From Promethearchaeota archaeon (GTDB lineage: Archaea; Asgardarchaeota; Lokiarchaeia; Sigyniarchaeales; SOKP01), in contig JALGVJ010000002.1 of the NCBI GenBank assembly GCA_029838195.1, positions 124,001 to 188,000 on the forward strand: a stretch of DNA of 64,000 nucleotides, read 5' to 3'. Shown here piece after piece: positions 28,025-36,671 of the stretch. The first letter of the stretch is position 1. The number at the start of each line of letters is the position of its first letter. Made by a program: the position numbers and the translations under genes. The notes under the pieces are model-generated. The model did no database searches and was not told where the DNA came from. It worked only from the letters and a program-made list of their open reading frames with translations.

Positions 28025-28031
28025 GGTTTTG

Positions 28032-28036
28032 CCTCC
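28032..28036 (-). promoter_or_regulatory. Shine-Dalgarno site deciding the TTG start of the second moeA
   Basis: GGAGG on the minus strand is 7 nt upstream of TTG 28024 and lies between the moaE stop and that codon. The ATG at 28066 has no such site. Confidence 0.6.
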
Positions 28037-28040
28037 ATTC

Positions 28041-28499
28041 TTAATGAATCCATCGTGAAGTCCCATTGTAATAAATTTCTTTCTTCCACACGGCTATTTC
28101 TTTTTTGTATCTTTCCACTGCTACTTCTAATGCTTTAAAACCTTCTTCTCGGTGGGAAGAGGCTACGACTACATGGACTAATTCCTCAGAAAGATTAAAT
28201 TCTCCTTTTAAATGAACGATAATGAGTTCAATGATTTCTTCAGATTGCTTGAGTTCCGTACATATTTTTTCAATACTTTTATTCGCAACTTCCTCATATG
28301 CATCTATTAACATGGCCTTGACGGGCTTTCCATCGATGGACTTTTCTCGAACTATTCCTGTAAACGTGAGGATGGCTCCTGCTTCTTTAATTTGCGGATG
28401 TTTTTTTAAAGATTGAACAATGGAATCAAGCGTTATTGTTCCTTTAAGATAAATACCTGATTTGATATTTATCAAGCGATCATTCTTAAATTTTATCAC
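28041..28499 (-). CDS. moaE: Molybdopterin synthase catalytic subunit MoaE
   Basis: A 152-residue MoaE. Together with thiocarboxylated MoaD it turns cyclic pyranopterin monophosphate into molybdopterin. Motifs: GAILTFTGIVREKSIDGKPV (about 43-62), LIDAYEEVANKSIEKI, IVHLKGEFNLSEELVHVVVA (His and Arg region), SSHREEGFKALEVAVERYKK and the active-site Lys block IAVWKKEIYYNG (about 135-146). The start is GTG, and its GTGA overlaps the TGA stop of moaD by 2-3 nt, so the two subunits are translationally coupled, as expected for a stoichiometric complex. The N-terminal 15 residues are a bit longer than in bacterial MoaE. Confidence 0.93.
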   Translation of the reverse strand: MIKFKNDRLINIKSGIYLKGTITLDSIVQSLKKHPQIKEAGAILTFTGIVREKSIDGKPVKAMLIDAYEEVANKSIEKICTELKQSEEIIELIIVHLKGEFNLSEELVHVVVASSHREEGFKALEVAVERYKKEIAVWKKEIYYNGTSRWIH

Positions 28500-28780
28500 C
28501 CTCCTGAAATTGGTAAAAGAAAAGCAATTTTATCACCGTCCGATAAAGTTATAGAAAGCGATGCGTTTGATGGCTGAGCTTCATGATTTAACATGATCGA
28601 AATGTTTTCATTCAAATCTTGGGTATTTTCATTCCATAACAATTTTTCAAGGTTCGGATATTTTTTCATGAGCAATCTAATGACTTCTTTTAACCTATTG
28701 TCATCATCTAATTCAACAATCTCTCGCTCTTTACCCGTAATATCTTTAAAATCTGCAAAATATAATATTTCAATCTTCAT
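28496..28780 (-). CDS. moaD: Molybdopterin synthase sulfur carrier subunit MoaD
   Basis: A ubiquitin-fold protein of 94 residues ending in LLPISGG; the C-terminal Gly-Gly is the site of adenylylation and thiocarboxylation. Features: MKIEILYFADFKDITGKERE at the N-terminus, LKEVIRLLMKKYPNLEKLL in the helix, and LSDGDKIAFLLP before the tail. I choose ATG 28780. A longer frame from 28861 would overlap moaA by 50 nt and adds a non-homologous stretch (MKKLFAKWLSQENRI...), so it is unlikely. No MoeB/E1-like activating enzyme is in the window, so the sulfur-loading step must be encoded elsewhere. The gene follows moaA by 31 nt. Confidence 0.9.
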   Translation of the reverse strand: MKIEILYFADFKDITGKEREIVELDDDNRLKEVIRLLMKKYPNLEKLLWNENTQDLNENISIMLNHEAQPSNASLSITLSDGDKIAFLLPISGG

Positions 28781-28811
28781 GGTGTTTCGATCTTTATTAT
28801 CCTCATTATTC

Positions 28812-29744
28812 TTAATAATACGGTTTTCTTGACTCAACCACTTGGCGAACAATTTCTTCATATTTAGCCATGGAATAATGATTTTTTAAAGCGTCCTTAA
28901 CATTCTTACCTAAATCAGAACGATATAAACAGCCAAAAAGATTACCATCACATCCCACCCGTAGTTTCGTGCAGCCCAAGCAAAATTCATGACTTGGAAT
29001 TATCGTCTCAATTACAGCAATATTCTCTTTAGGTGTCTTGATTTTGAATACTTTTCGGTTTTGCATGCTCCCTCTCGTCCTTATTTCGATAGCTTTTTTT
29101 TCTAATTCATTAATAATTGGATTTAAATCCACGTGATGCCTATTATAAAAAGAACCGTTTCCCCCCACTTCCTTGGAAATTTGATGCAATTCAATTAATT
29201 GCAATACAAATCCATTTTTTCCGCAAAATTCTATCATGTCAGTTAATTCCATGTCGTTTATTTCTTTTAATACGACAAAATTAATTTTTATTGGATCAAA
29301 TCCTGCCTCTTTTGCAATTTTTAATCCTTCCAGCACGCGCACTAATGCATTAGAACCATATATTCTTTCATAAGTAGCTGAATGTAATGAACCGAGCGAT
29401 ACATTTATCCGATTTAAACCCGCTTCTTTTAATTGCCTTGCTTTTTCTGCCAGAAAAAAACCATTAGTTGTAAGGGAGATATCTTTATAAAGTCCTAAAT
29501 CTGATACCCTTTTAATTATCTCAATGACCTCTTTCCGGCATAAAGGTTCTCCCCCCGTGAATTTTATCCGGGTTATCTTCAATATCTCCCCCAAAATTCT
29601 ACATAATTTTACAATCTCTTCCACCGTGAGCTCAGCAGTTTTCGGAATAAATCCCTCTTTATCACAATAAATGCAATTAAAATTACACTTAGAAGTAATT
29701 GAGAACCGCAAGTGCTTGATCTCTCGATTACACGAATCCTTCAT
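28812..29744 (-). CDS. moaA: GTP 3',8-cyclase MoaA (radical SAM)
   Basis: A 310-residue radical SAM enzyme doing the first step of pterin cofactor synthesis, GTP to 3',8-cH2GTP. The N-terminal cluster motif is TSKCNFNCIYCDKEG (CxxxCxxC, about residues 17-31). The SAM-binding KFTGGEPLCRKE is at about 60. The C-terminal second 4Fe-4S cluster is formed by HEFCLGCTKLRVGCDGNLFG (CxxC plus a third Cys, about 257-276). The protein ends soon after, without the GG tail seen in bacterial MoaA, which is the usual archaeal state as far as I recall. ATG at 29744 overlaps the moaC stop (ATGA), so moaC and moaA are coupled. Confidence 0.95.
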   Translation of the reverse strand: MKDSCNREIKHLRFSITSKCNFNCIYCDKEGFIPKTAELTVEEIVKLCRILGEILKITRIKFTGGEPLCRKEVIEIIKRVSDLGLYKDISLTTNGFFLAEKARQLKEAGLNRINVSLGSLHSATYERIYGSNALVRVLEGLKIAKEAGFDPIKINFVVLKEINDMELTDMIEFCGKNGFVLQLIELHQISKEVGGNGSFYNRHHVDLNPIINELEKKAIEIRTRGSMQNRKVFKIKTPKENIAVIETIIPSHEFCLGCTKLRVGCDGNLFGCLYRSDLGKNVKDALKNHYSMAKYEEIVRQVVESRKPYY

Positions 29745-30184
29745 GATACTTGCTCATGACCTTTTATTTTTTCCTCTACTTTAATATCGGATATGAATGT
29801 CGAAGGATATTGCCCATTCTCATCTTTCTCATGCTTTTTGATCACGTCCCAAATGTTAAGAAGGGCGATTGAAACGCCAGTAAGAGCTTCCATTTCCACC
29901 CCCGTTTTAGCATGACTTTTTACCGTACACGTGAGCTTGATCACGTTCTCTCCCTCAAAATTAATGGAAAAGGCGACATTGTTTATTGGAATCGGATGAC
30001 AAAAAGGAATTAACTCTGGTGTCTTTTTCACGGCAGTAATGCCCGCCGTCTTCATGATTGTTTCAACATCTCCTTTCTCAACCAACTGATTCTTTATCCG
30101 TTCCACGCTTTCTTTTTTTAAAAAAATTTTTCCCGATGCCGTGGCGATTCTTGAAATTGTATTTTTTTGGGAGATATCAATCAT
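29741..30184 (-). CDS. moaC: Cyclic pyranopterin monophosphate synthase MoaC
   Basis: A 147-residue MoaC, which acts right after MoaA to form cyclic pyranopterin monophosphate. Motifs: MIDISQKNTISRIATASGKI, GITAVKKTPELIPFCHPIPI (about 49-68, with the catalytic Lys and His) and SHAKTGVEMEALTGVSIALL (about 91-110). It is the first gene of a seven-gene minus-strand operon whose members abut or overlap. The promoter must lie in the 267-nt divergent region shared with tupA; a possible TATA element (minus strand TTTTAATATT, 30239-30248, preceded by GGAAAA) sits about 55-65 nt upstream of the start. Coregulation with tungstate import is a fair inference from this layout. Confidence 0.95.
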   Translation of the reverse strand: MIDISQKNTISRIATASGKIFLKKESVERIKNQLVEKGDVETIMKTAGITAVKKTPELIPFCHPIPINNVAFSINFEGENVIKLTCTVKSHAKTGVEMEALTGVSIALLNIWDVIKKHEKDENGQYPSTFISDIKVEEKIKGHEQVS

Positions 30185-30364
30185 TTTTATCGATATGTTT
30201 GCTGGTTACAATCGACTTGATTTCATCAATATTACTTTAATATTAAAATTTTCCTTATTTATTCTTCACTTTACTCTTTAAATGTACCCTTCACGCTTTC
30301 GTTTCTCATGAACGTGTCTTCGAATAAGAAGCGTTGGTTTAAAACTTTCATGCTTCTAAAACAT

Positions 30365-30377
30365 AACCTTTAAATTT
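30365..30377 (+). promoter_or_regulatory. BRE/TATA promoter of the tupABC operon
   Basis: AACC (BRE-like) followed by TTTAAATTT. Transcription would begin near 30398-30400, giving a leader of about 50 nt before the tupA ATG at 30452. Confidence 0.45.
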
Positions 30378-30392
30378 AATTTCAAATTACGA

Positions 30393-30410
30393 TATGTATT
30401 ATAGTACACA
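30393..30410 (+). promoter_or_regulatory. Candidate operator at the tup transcription start
   Basis: TATGTATTATAGTACACA is an 18-bp imperfect palindrome (7 of 9 pairs match, with TGTA and TACA arms) centred on the predicted start of tup transcription. A repressor bound here would block initiation. A tungstate- or molybdate-responsive regulator would be the natural candidate, but no regulator gene is adjacent. Confidence 0.3.
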
Positions 30411-30451
30411 ACGGACTTGTTATAAAAAAAATAAAGATTTAAGAAAAAATC

Positions 30452-31399
30452 ATGCGGAAAAGAATGAAATTAGGCATTTTAACATTAATTATTTTGATAA
30501 TCATCGGCTCTTCTATTGCAATCATTTTTACCTCAGAACAATCAAAAGAGCGTGTAATTTTAGCAACTACAACTTCGACTAATGATTCGGGTTTACTAGA
30601 TTATCTTTTACCCGTGTATGAGAAAAAATGGAACATTCGAATCGAAGTGTTATCTCTTGGAACAGGTAAAGCCATCGCAACGGCACAAAGAGGAGATGCA
30701 GACTTATTACTGGTTCATGCCAGAGAAAAAGAAGATCTATTCATTGAACAAGGATATGGCGTGCATCGTGCTTGCATCATGTACAATGATTTTATCATTA
30801 TTGGTCCTTCTGCTGATCCGGCCGGCATTAATGGAAGTTCTATAAAAACAACCATGCAAAAATTGAAATCAGAAGGAGAGGCCGGGAAAATAGTGTTTTA
30901 CTCAAGAGGCGATAACTCGGGAACTCATATCAAGGAATTAGAACTTTGGGCGCTTATCGGGTTCACGCCAAATCCTTTAAGAGATTCTTGGTATAAAGAA
31001 ACGGGGACAGGAATGGGCAATACATTAACGATAACGGACCAAAATAATGGGTATACACTCATTGATAGAGGAACGTGGCTTTTTTCAAAAGATAACGTGG
31101 AATTAACGCTTTTGGTGGAAGGAGATAAAATTTTATTAAATCCTTATGGCGTGATGGCTGTTAATCCCGAGAAGCATCCTGGAGTTGATATCAAATTTGA
31201 ATGGGCAATGAGCATTATAGCTTGGCTTACCTCTGAAGAAGGCCAAACACTCATTGGTGGGTATACCGTGAATGGAGAAGTTTTATTTCATCCTTGTTTT
31301 GGAATTTGTGATCAGACTCACGATTGTCCAACAACAGCGGAAGAAGTAGCATTTTGGAGTAAATATAATGGAGGATATACAGGCTCCGAGAGTTTATGA
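30452..31399 (+). CDS. tupA: Tungstate ABC transporter substrate-binding protein TupA
   Basis: A 315-residue extracytoplasmic binding protein with an N-terminal signal anchor (about residues 6-28). It binds oxyanions outside the cell for the TupBC transporter. TupA-specific motifs are present: ATTTSTNDSGLLDYLLP (about 40-56, anion-binding TTTST), VLSLGTGKAIATAQRGDADL, LLVHAREKEDLFIEQGYG, IMYNDFIIIGPSADPAG and FYSRGDNSGTHIKELELW. These fit TupA rather than ModA or WtpA. The C-terminus has two Cys (FGICDQTHDCP), an unusual pair that could form a disulfide. The gene starts an operon with tupB and tupC and is divergent from the molybdopterin operon. Confidence 0.93.
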   Translation: MRKRMKLGILTLIILIIIGSSIAIIFTSEQSKERVILATTTSTNDSGLLDYLLPVYEKKWNIRIEVLSLGTGKAIATAQRGDADLLLVHAREKEDLFIEQGYGVHRACIMYNDFIIIGPSADPAGINGSSIKTTMQKLKSEGEAGKIVFYSRGDNSGTHIKELELWALIGFTPNPLRDSWYKETGTGMGNTLTITDQNNGYTLIDRGTWLFSKDNVELTLLVEGDKILLNPYGVMAVNPEKHPGVDIKFEWAMSIIAWLTSEEGQTLIGGYTVNGEVLFHPCFGICDQTHDCPTTAEEVAFWSKYNGGYTGSESL

Positions 31400-31490
31400 T
31401 TTAAATACAATCAAAATACTATAAAAAACTTTAAACTTTTTTTTAATTTTAATAATTGAATTAATTAATAGAAAGAGGAAGGAGATTCTT

Positions 31491-32186
31491 ATGAAAAATG
31501 AAATCATTCAAGGAATTATTCAAGCAATCATGTTGATAATTATGTTTGATAGAGAAATTTGGTTTACAGTAATCCTTTCAATTGGCGTTTCAGGAACAGC
31601 TACATTCATCGCAAGCATGATTGGCTTACCAATAGGCTCTCTAATGGGCTTGCGAGATTTTTGGGGAAAAAAAAGCATTACAAATTTACTAAATACATTT
31701 ATGGGATTTCCTCCCGTCATCATGGGATTATTTGTTTTTTTATTGCTTTCAAAAAATGGACCTCTTGGTTCTCTGGGATTATTATATACCCCAACTGCCA
31801 TGATTATTGCCCAATTACTTTTAGCCATACCCATAATAGCAGGAACTACTAAAGCCGCTATAGAATCCGTCGATCCCGCATTAAGAGAGACCATATTATC
31901 ATTAGGTGCCACTGAAATTGAATTATGGTGGGAATTGATTAAAGATTCTAAACGATCAATCATTGCCGGAATTCTTGTTGCATTTGGACAAGCAATTAGC
32001 GAAGTTGGGGCTGTAATGATTGTCGGGGGCAATATTCGTTGGCACACACGTGTTTTTACAACCTCTATAGTTTATCAAACCCAAATGGGAGAATTTGGAA
32101 TGGCAATTGCTTTAGGTTTCATTCTCATTAGTGTTGCATTTATCTTGAACTATACTTTAACTTACTTACAGTCTAAAGAAGATTAA
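31491..32186 (+). CDS. tupB: Tungstate ABC transporter permease TupB
   Basis: A 231-residue inner-membrane permease with five to six TM helices. The EAA-type loop that contacts the ATPase reads ALRETILSLGATEIELWWEL (about 134-153). AFGQAISEVGAVMIVGGNIR (about 165-184) is the conserved region of TupB/molybdate-type permeases. AGGAAGGAG just upstream (31474-31482) is a good ribosome-binding site. The 91-nt gap from tupA contains T-rich sequence that could allow partial termination, which would give the usual excess of binding protein. The gene is followed at 1 nt by tupC. The substrate assignment rests on TupA. Confidence 0.92.
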   Translation: MKNEIIQGIIQAIMLIIMFDREIWFTVILSIGVSGTATFIASMIGLPIGSLMGLRDFWGKKSITNLLNTFMGFPPVIMGLFVFLLLSKNGPLGSLGLLYTPTAMIIAQLLLAIPIIAGTTKAAIESVDPALRETILSLGATEIELWWELIKDSKRSIIAGILVAFGQAISEVGAVMIVGGNIRWHTRVFTTSIVYQTQMGEFGMAIALGFILISVAFILNYTLTYLQSKED

Positions 32187-32187
32187 A

Positions 32188-33282
32188 ATGAATTATTTAT
32201 TGCGAGTGGAACATCTTTCAAAAACTTATTTTAAGAAAAATGGTTCTTCGAGAGAAGTATTAAAAAATATCTCTTTTTCCCTAAAGAAAGGAGAATGTTT
32301 TGTAATTATTGGGCCAAATGGTTCAGGTAAAACTACCTTATTAAGAATTTTAGGATTATTAGAGCCTCCTTCCGGCGGAAACATGTATTATGATGGAATA
32401 AACCTGAGAACGCTCCCCAAGAAAGAACTGATCTCGTACCGTAGAAAATTTTCTTTTGTACGTCAAAAGCCGGTCGTGTTAGATACCACCGTTTATAACA
32501 ATATCGCTTTTGGATTGAAAGTTCGAGACTTTAATAAAAAGGAGATTGATTCAGCAGTTAAAGAGATTATTAAATTAGTTGGGCTAGAAGGGATGGAAAA
32601 AAAGAATGCCCGTTCTCTTTCGGGAGGAGAAATGCAGCGCGTTGCGATTGCCATGAATTTTGTTGTTTCGCCGGAAATTTATCTATTGGATGAAGTATCT
32701 GCCAATTTAGATCCACAAAATATCGTTCTCCTGAATGAGTTAATTAATACAATTAAACAAAATTTGGACAAAACAATTATTTTAAGCACGCATGATAAAT
32801 TAGAAGCAATTAAATTTGCGGATAAGATAGGTGTATTAAATAATGGTAGCTTTACTCAAGTAGGCTCTCCATCAAATATATTTACAAATCCAAAAGATGA
32901 ATATACAGCTCGATTTGTTGGATATGAAAACATTTTTGTTGGTATGGGTAAAGTCGAGCCGACTTCAGGATTAAATAAAATAAAGATTAATGATCTTACA
33001 ATCGTTGCATCCATCCAGAAAGAAGGAGAAGTTAAAGCTTGTATTCGTCCTGAAAGTATCGTGATTTCAAAAAATCCCCAAAAAGATGTGAGCTTTCGTA
33101 ATAATTTCAAGGGTATAATAAGAGAAATAAGAGATTTAGGTAATATTTGCCATGTTTTCGTGCAATGCTATTCAGAACAGTTCTTAGTATCAATTACCAA
33201 TAATGCTCGTAAGAATCTGAATTTAAATGTCGGCTCCCAAGTTTATATAAGCTTTAAAGCTACAGATATCACTATTCTTTAA
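32188..33282 (+). CDS. tupC: Tungstate ABC transporter ATP-binding protein TupC
   Basis: A 364-residue ABC ATPase. Motifs in order: Walker A GPNGSGKTT (about 43-51), Q-loop FVRQKPVV, signature SLSGGEMQRVAIA (about 143-155), Walker B IYLLDEVSANLD (about 165-176) and H-loop STHD (about 200). The C-terminal 120 residues form a TOBE/MOP-like domain (IRPESIVISKNP, FKGIIREIRDLGN, VYISFKATDITIL), which in molybdate and tungstate importers can sense the anion and inhibit transport. The stop-start distance to tupB is 1 nt, so the two are coupled. T-rich sequence after the stop may end the operon. Confidence 0.92.
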   Translation: MNYLLRVEHLSKTYFKKNGSSREVLKNISFSLKKGECFVIIGPNGSGKTTLLRILGLLEPPSGGNMYYDGINLRTLPKKELISYRRKFSFVRQKPVVLDTTVYNNIAFGLKVRDFNKKEIDSAVKEIIKLVGLEGMEKKNARSLSGGEMQRVAIAMNFVVSPEIYLLDEVSANLDPQNIVLLNELINTIKQNLDKTIILSTHDKLEAIKFADKIGVLNNGSFTQVGSPSNIFTNPKDEYTARFVGYENIFVGMGKVEPTSGLNKIKINDLTIVASIQKEGEVKACIRPESIVISKNPQKDVSFRNNFKGIIREIRDLGNICHVFVQCYSEQFLVSITNNARKNLNLNVGSQVYISFKATDITIL

Positions 33283-33391
33283 ACTCATGATGGTTTCTCA
33301 ATTTCCACTGAATTTAACGTAATATTTCCCCAATTTATGGAAAAAGAAATAAGGGAAAATGATTATATCTTACCTAAAAAATACATGGATT

Positions 33392-34564
33392 TTATATAGC
33401 TAATTTTTCTAATTTTCTTTTCGCTTCGTTTAAGGTTTCTGGTTTTTTACAAAAACAAAATCTCGTCTGAGTTTCTCCATCCTTTCCGCTGGCATAAAAA
33501 GAAGAGCCCGGCACGGTAGCAATTCCAATGTTTTTTATTAAATATAATGCTAATTCCGTTGAAGTTTTAAGATCATGTTTTTCCATGTATTTTTCACAAT
33601 TAGTCATGATATAATACGCTCCTTGTGGCTTGATTGGTTGGAGATCGGTTTCTTTTAATGCGTTATAAAGCGTATCTCTTGCTTTGGTATAAAAATCTCT
33701 CAACCATGAATAATAATCGTAATCCAAAGACAGAGCAAATGCTGCGGCTTCTTGAAGGGGAGCTGGAGCACCAACGGTGAGAAAATCATGTACCTTTTTT
33801 ATTTCAGAGGTGATTTTTTCACTTGCAATGGTCCAACCGACTCTCCACCCCGTTAAAGAATAGGTTTTTGAAATGGAATTAATTGTAATGGAATTATCCT
33901 GCATTTCATCCAAAGAAGCAATTGAGAGATGTTTATTGTTATCATAAATTATATGCTCATAGATCTCGTCTGTAATTGCGATGGCATCGTATTTAATGCA
34001 TAAATCTGCAATGAACTTAATTTCTTTTTCAGAGAAGACTTTGCCAGTGGGATTATTTGGGGTATTTAAAATAATAGCTTTCGTTTTAGTAGTAAATAAA
34101 TTTTCAAGTTCATCAAAATCAAATGTCCAATCAGGGGGATTTAATTTAATGTACTTGGGAGTAGCTCCCGATAAGAGACAGTCTGGGCCATAGTTTTCAT
34201 AAAAAGGGGAAAAGATTATAACTTCATCCCCTGGATTGACGCCAGCTTTCATTGCTGAAATCATGCATTCCGTGGAACCACAACAAACAACAATATTTAA
34301 ATCTTTATCAACCCATTTCATGTTATTATATTTAGCAACCTTTTTTGCTATCGCAGTTCTTAACGTCTCAGAGCCCCATGTAATGGCATATTGATTAATA
34401 TTCGCTTGAATGGCTTCAATAGCAGCTTGTTTTATGGATTCAGGGGCTGGAAAATCAGGAAAACCTTGAGCCAAATTGATACAACCGGGATGCTGATTAG
34501 CCACCCGTGTCATTTCCCTGATAACGGATTCTTTAAAAGTTGCGGTAATTTTTGATAGCTCCAT
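33392..34564 (-). CDS. PLP-dependent aminotransferase, class I/II
   Basis: A 390-residue fold-type I aminotransferase, full length. Motifs: GCINLAQGFPDFPAPESIKQ near the N-terminus, CCGSTECMISAMKA (PLP phosphate-binding region), LNTPNNPTGKVFSEKE (about 165-180, cofactor-binding Asn), ITDEIYEHIIYD (Asp-x-x-Tyr), and the Schiff-base Lys in INSISKTYSLTGWRVGW (about 230-246). The C-terminal Arg that binds the carboxylate lies in QTRFCFCKKP. Such proteins use aspartate, aromatic amino acids or kynurenine with 2-oxoglutarate; the exact substrates cannot be told. It stands alone and is convergent with tupC. Confidence 0.9.
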   Translation of the reverse strand: MELSKITATFKESVIREMTRVANQHPGCINLAQGFPDFPAPESIKQAAIEAIQANINQYAITWGSETLRTAIAKKVAKYNNMKWVDKDLNIVVCCGSTECMISAMKAGVNPGDEVIIFSPFYENYGPDCLLSGATPKYIKLNPPDWTFDFDELENLFTTKTKAIILNTPNNPTGKVFSEKEIKFIADLCIKYDAIAITDEIYEHIIYDNNKHLSIASLDEMQDNSITINSISKTYSLTGWRVGWTIASEKITSEIKKVHDFLTVGAPAPLQEAAAFALSLDYDYYSWLRDFYTKARDTLYNALKETDLQPIKPQGAYYIMTNCEKYMEKHDLKTSTELALYLIKNIGIATVPGSSFYASGKDGETQTRFCFCKKPETLNEAKRKLEKLAI

Positions 34565-34777
34565 GATAAATTTTGAAGTTTTTTCATGACTAAGATAAAA
34601 ATCTATAGTTTATTTAAGATTTTTAATGATTAAATCTTTCTGATTGCCCTCCATTTTAAAAATTTATACTTATTATTATCAATAATTATTACTTCTTTTT
34701 GAAAAAAGAAGGCCTTCACAAAATTTAATAAATTAAAGAAAATTCCTTAAAATCTTGCTTAAGAATTGAGTTTTAAT

Positions 34778-35473
34778 TTAAAAAAATTCGAGAATTTCCC
34801 ATAAACTATTTATGATGTAATCTGGTTGTATTGCCCATTGAGTAATTGTTCCCGAATATTTCGCTTCTTCTCTTAATATTAAACAAGCATCAATTTGAGC
34901 TCTTTTTGCAGCTATTATATCAATTTTTGAATCTCCAATCATAATGGCCTCTTCCGCGTTTGTTGAGTTGAACCCAAGGTGGTCTAATGTTATTTTTATT
35001 CCTGTTGGAGCCGGTTTGGCAAATTCTTGCGGATATTCGGAAGAGAGAGCAAACACGTGATGAAAATATTCCTTTATCTTAAATTTTGTTAGCATGTATT
35101 CCACGATATAATATGCCGTGTTAGAAACGATGCCTAATTTCACGTTTTTCCACTTTTTTAAAAGATTGACTAAGATAGGGCGAACATCCGAAAAAAGTTT
35201 AATTTTATTTTCCTTCATCAAAATCCTTCGATGAGAAAAATCCAAAAAATCATATTCTTCCCAGAACTTGTCTATTTCAGGCACCCTCCATTCTTCCAAC
35301 AAAATTCTGTAATTTTCTCCTGCTTCCCATAATTTATTTCTAATCTTTCGTTCGGGAACGCATTCAGTTAGTTTTTGCAAGGTTTTAACTAAAATGGAAT
35401 CAAAATAATTAGAGGGATCCGGAATGTGAATCAAGCAATTATCCAAATCAAATAAAAAAAACCGATACTTCAT
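34778..35473 (-). CDS. HAD-superfamily hydrolase
   Basis: A 231-residue HAD phosphatase with a helical cap after motif I, as in the phosphoglycolate-phosphatase/pyrimidine 5'-nucleotidase type. Motif I is FFLFDLDNCLIHI (DxD, about residues 5-17), motif II is VSNT (about 116), motif III Lys is in EFAKPAPTGI (about 150) and motif IV is IMIGDSKIDIIAAK (GDxxxD, about 173-186). The DLDNCL form of motif I resembles yeast Sdt1/Pho13-like pyrimidine nucleotidases. It starts 15 nt downstream of the small Cys-motif protein gene, so the two are one operon. The substrate is unknown. Confidence 0.85.
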   Translation of the reverse strand: MKYRFFLFDLDNCLIHIPDPSNYFDSILVKTLQKLTECVPERKIRNKLWEAGENYRILLEEWRVPEIDKFWEEYDFLDFSHRRILMKENKIKLFSDVRPILVNLLKKWKNVKLGIVSNTAYYIVEYMLTKFKIKEYFHHVFALSSEYPQEFAKPAPTGIKITLDHLGFNSTNAEEAIMIGDSKIDIIAAKRAQIDACLILREEAKYSGTITQWAIQPDYIINSLWEILEFF

Positions 35474-35488
35474 GGGGGCAACCCGCGT

Positions 35489-35854
35489 TTAAAAATATCC
35501 CACGTGTCCCAGATTATTTCCTTTTTCATCCAACGCAAATACTAACCCCATGGAAAGAATCTCCTCTTCTTTCTCCGCTTCCTGCTTAGAGGGTTTAGCC
35601 ACTTTTTTTATTGTTTCAAATTTTAATTGAAAAATCCCCCCACACTTCTTGCATTTGATATGGATAATTTTCACGTGTTTATTTTCATCATCGTGCTCCT
35701 CTTTCTTAAAAGGTTCTAATAACGCTTTATCTGTATTATCACATCCTTTTAAAAAGCATTGATCTAAACTAATTTTTTCCATGCCGCGTCGAGCTAATGA
35801 TATCCAAGCATGGCTTGGGATTTCCATCCACAAATCTTCTTCTTGATCGGTCAT
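35489..35854 (-). CDS. Small hypothetical protein with a possible zinc site
   Basis: A 121-residue acidic protein of unknown family. It has QCFLKGCDN and IKCKKCGGIFQ, a Cys-x4-Cys plus Cys-x2-Cys arrangement about 38 residues apart that could hold one zinc ion. A basic Lys-rich segment (FETIKKVAKPSKQEAEKEEE) follows. The end, LVFALDEKGNNLGHVGYF, is a short beta pair. It is the first gene of a two-gene unit with the HAD hydrolase. No role can be given beyond a likely metal-stabilised fold. Confidence 0.55.
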   Translation of the reverse strand: MTDQEEDLWMEIPSHAWISLARRGMEKISLDQCFLKGCDNTDKALLEPFKKEEHDDENKHVKIIHIKCKKCGGIFQLKFETIKKVAKPSKQEAEKEEEILSMGLVFALDEKGNNLGHVGYF

Positions 35855-36062
35855 GATTTTCTCTTTTAAAAATCTTTCTTTTCTTTAATTTAATTAATTA
35901 CTACTCTTTATCCTTTTAAATTGGTAAAAGGTAATAAATTCTTTAGATTATAATTTATAGAAACATCATTATTTTTCGTTTAACAATGAAACAGGCTCTG
36001 ATTTAATGATAAGAAGCTACTGAGAGAAATTTTTCCTTTTCTTTGCTTTTTAAGGGATTCTA

Positions 36063-36572
36063 CTAACTTGTATTTTCTTTTAATTCATCAAGAATATCCC
36101 TTACCATTTTTCTCGCTTGATCTGCGTAAACAAAATTTTTATCAATGCTTAACGCTTTTTCATAATATTCGAGCGCTTTTTCATATTCATTTAACGATTC
36201 GTGAAGTAACCCGATATTATAATAACAATACTTGTAATTTGGCTTTATTTTGAGTGCTTGCTGAAATTTATCCAGCGCTTTATCATTTTCATTTAGATTG
36301 AAATACACCACGCCTAAACTATAAAGTGCTCGATAATTTTCTGGTTCCATTTTCAAGATTTTCTTGAAAACTTTTTTTGCTTTTTCATATTCCAAGACAT
36401 ATTCGTCGTTTAAGTAATTTCCATATGAAAAGAGCGTATCTATTAATTGTTGGTATATAACCGTATCCGCGGGATCATTTTTTTGGAGCTGTTCTAAAAG
36501 TTCAATTGCTTCTTCATATCTTCCTTCTTCTTTATAATTTTTCGCTTTTTCGAGGTTTTCGTCTCTATTCAT
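36063..36572 (-). CDS. Tetratricopeptide repeat protein
   Basis: A 169-residue protein made of TPR units. About four repeats can be read: one at residues 6-40 (EKAKNYKEEGRYEEAIELLE), a divergent one (VIYQQLIDTLFSYGNYLND), and two clear ones (YRALYSLGVVYFNLNENDKA and YCYYNIGLLHESLNEYEKAL). TPR proteins are scaffolds for protein-protein contacts. No other domain, signal or TM segment is present. It is divergent from the dUTPase gene with a 99-nt gap that is A/T-rich. Confidence 0.88.
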   Translation of the reverse strand: MNRDENLEKAKNYKEEGRYEEAIELLEQLQKNDPADTVIYQQLIDTLFSYGNYLNDEYVLEYEKAKKVFKKILKMEPENYRALYSLGVVYFNLNENDKALDKFQQALKIKPNYKYCYYNIGLLHESLNEYEKALEYYEKALSIDKNFVYADQARKMVRDILDELKENTS

Positions 36573-36671
36573 GGAACCTTGAAAGATATGTGATAATTTA
36601 TGAAAAAAATAGAATGGACCAATTTAATTTTTATGTTATTTTAATCTTAATAACAAACATTATTAAGCATC

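Noticed and set aside
28781..28861. Longer moaD start at 28861
   Set aside because: It would overlap moaA by 50 nt and adds 27 residues unlike any MoaD N-terminus.
31520..32047. 175-codon minus-strand ORF
   Set aside because: It is fully antisense to tupB, which has strong family motifs.
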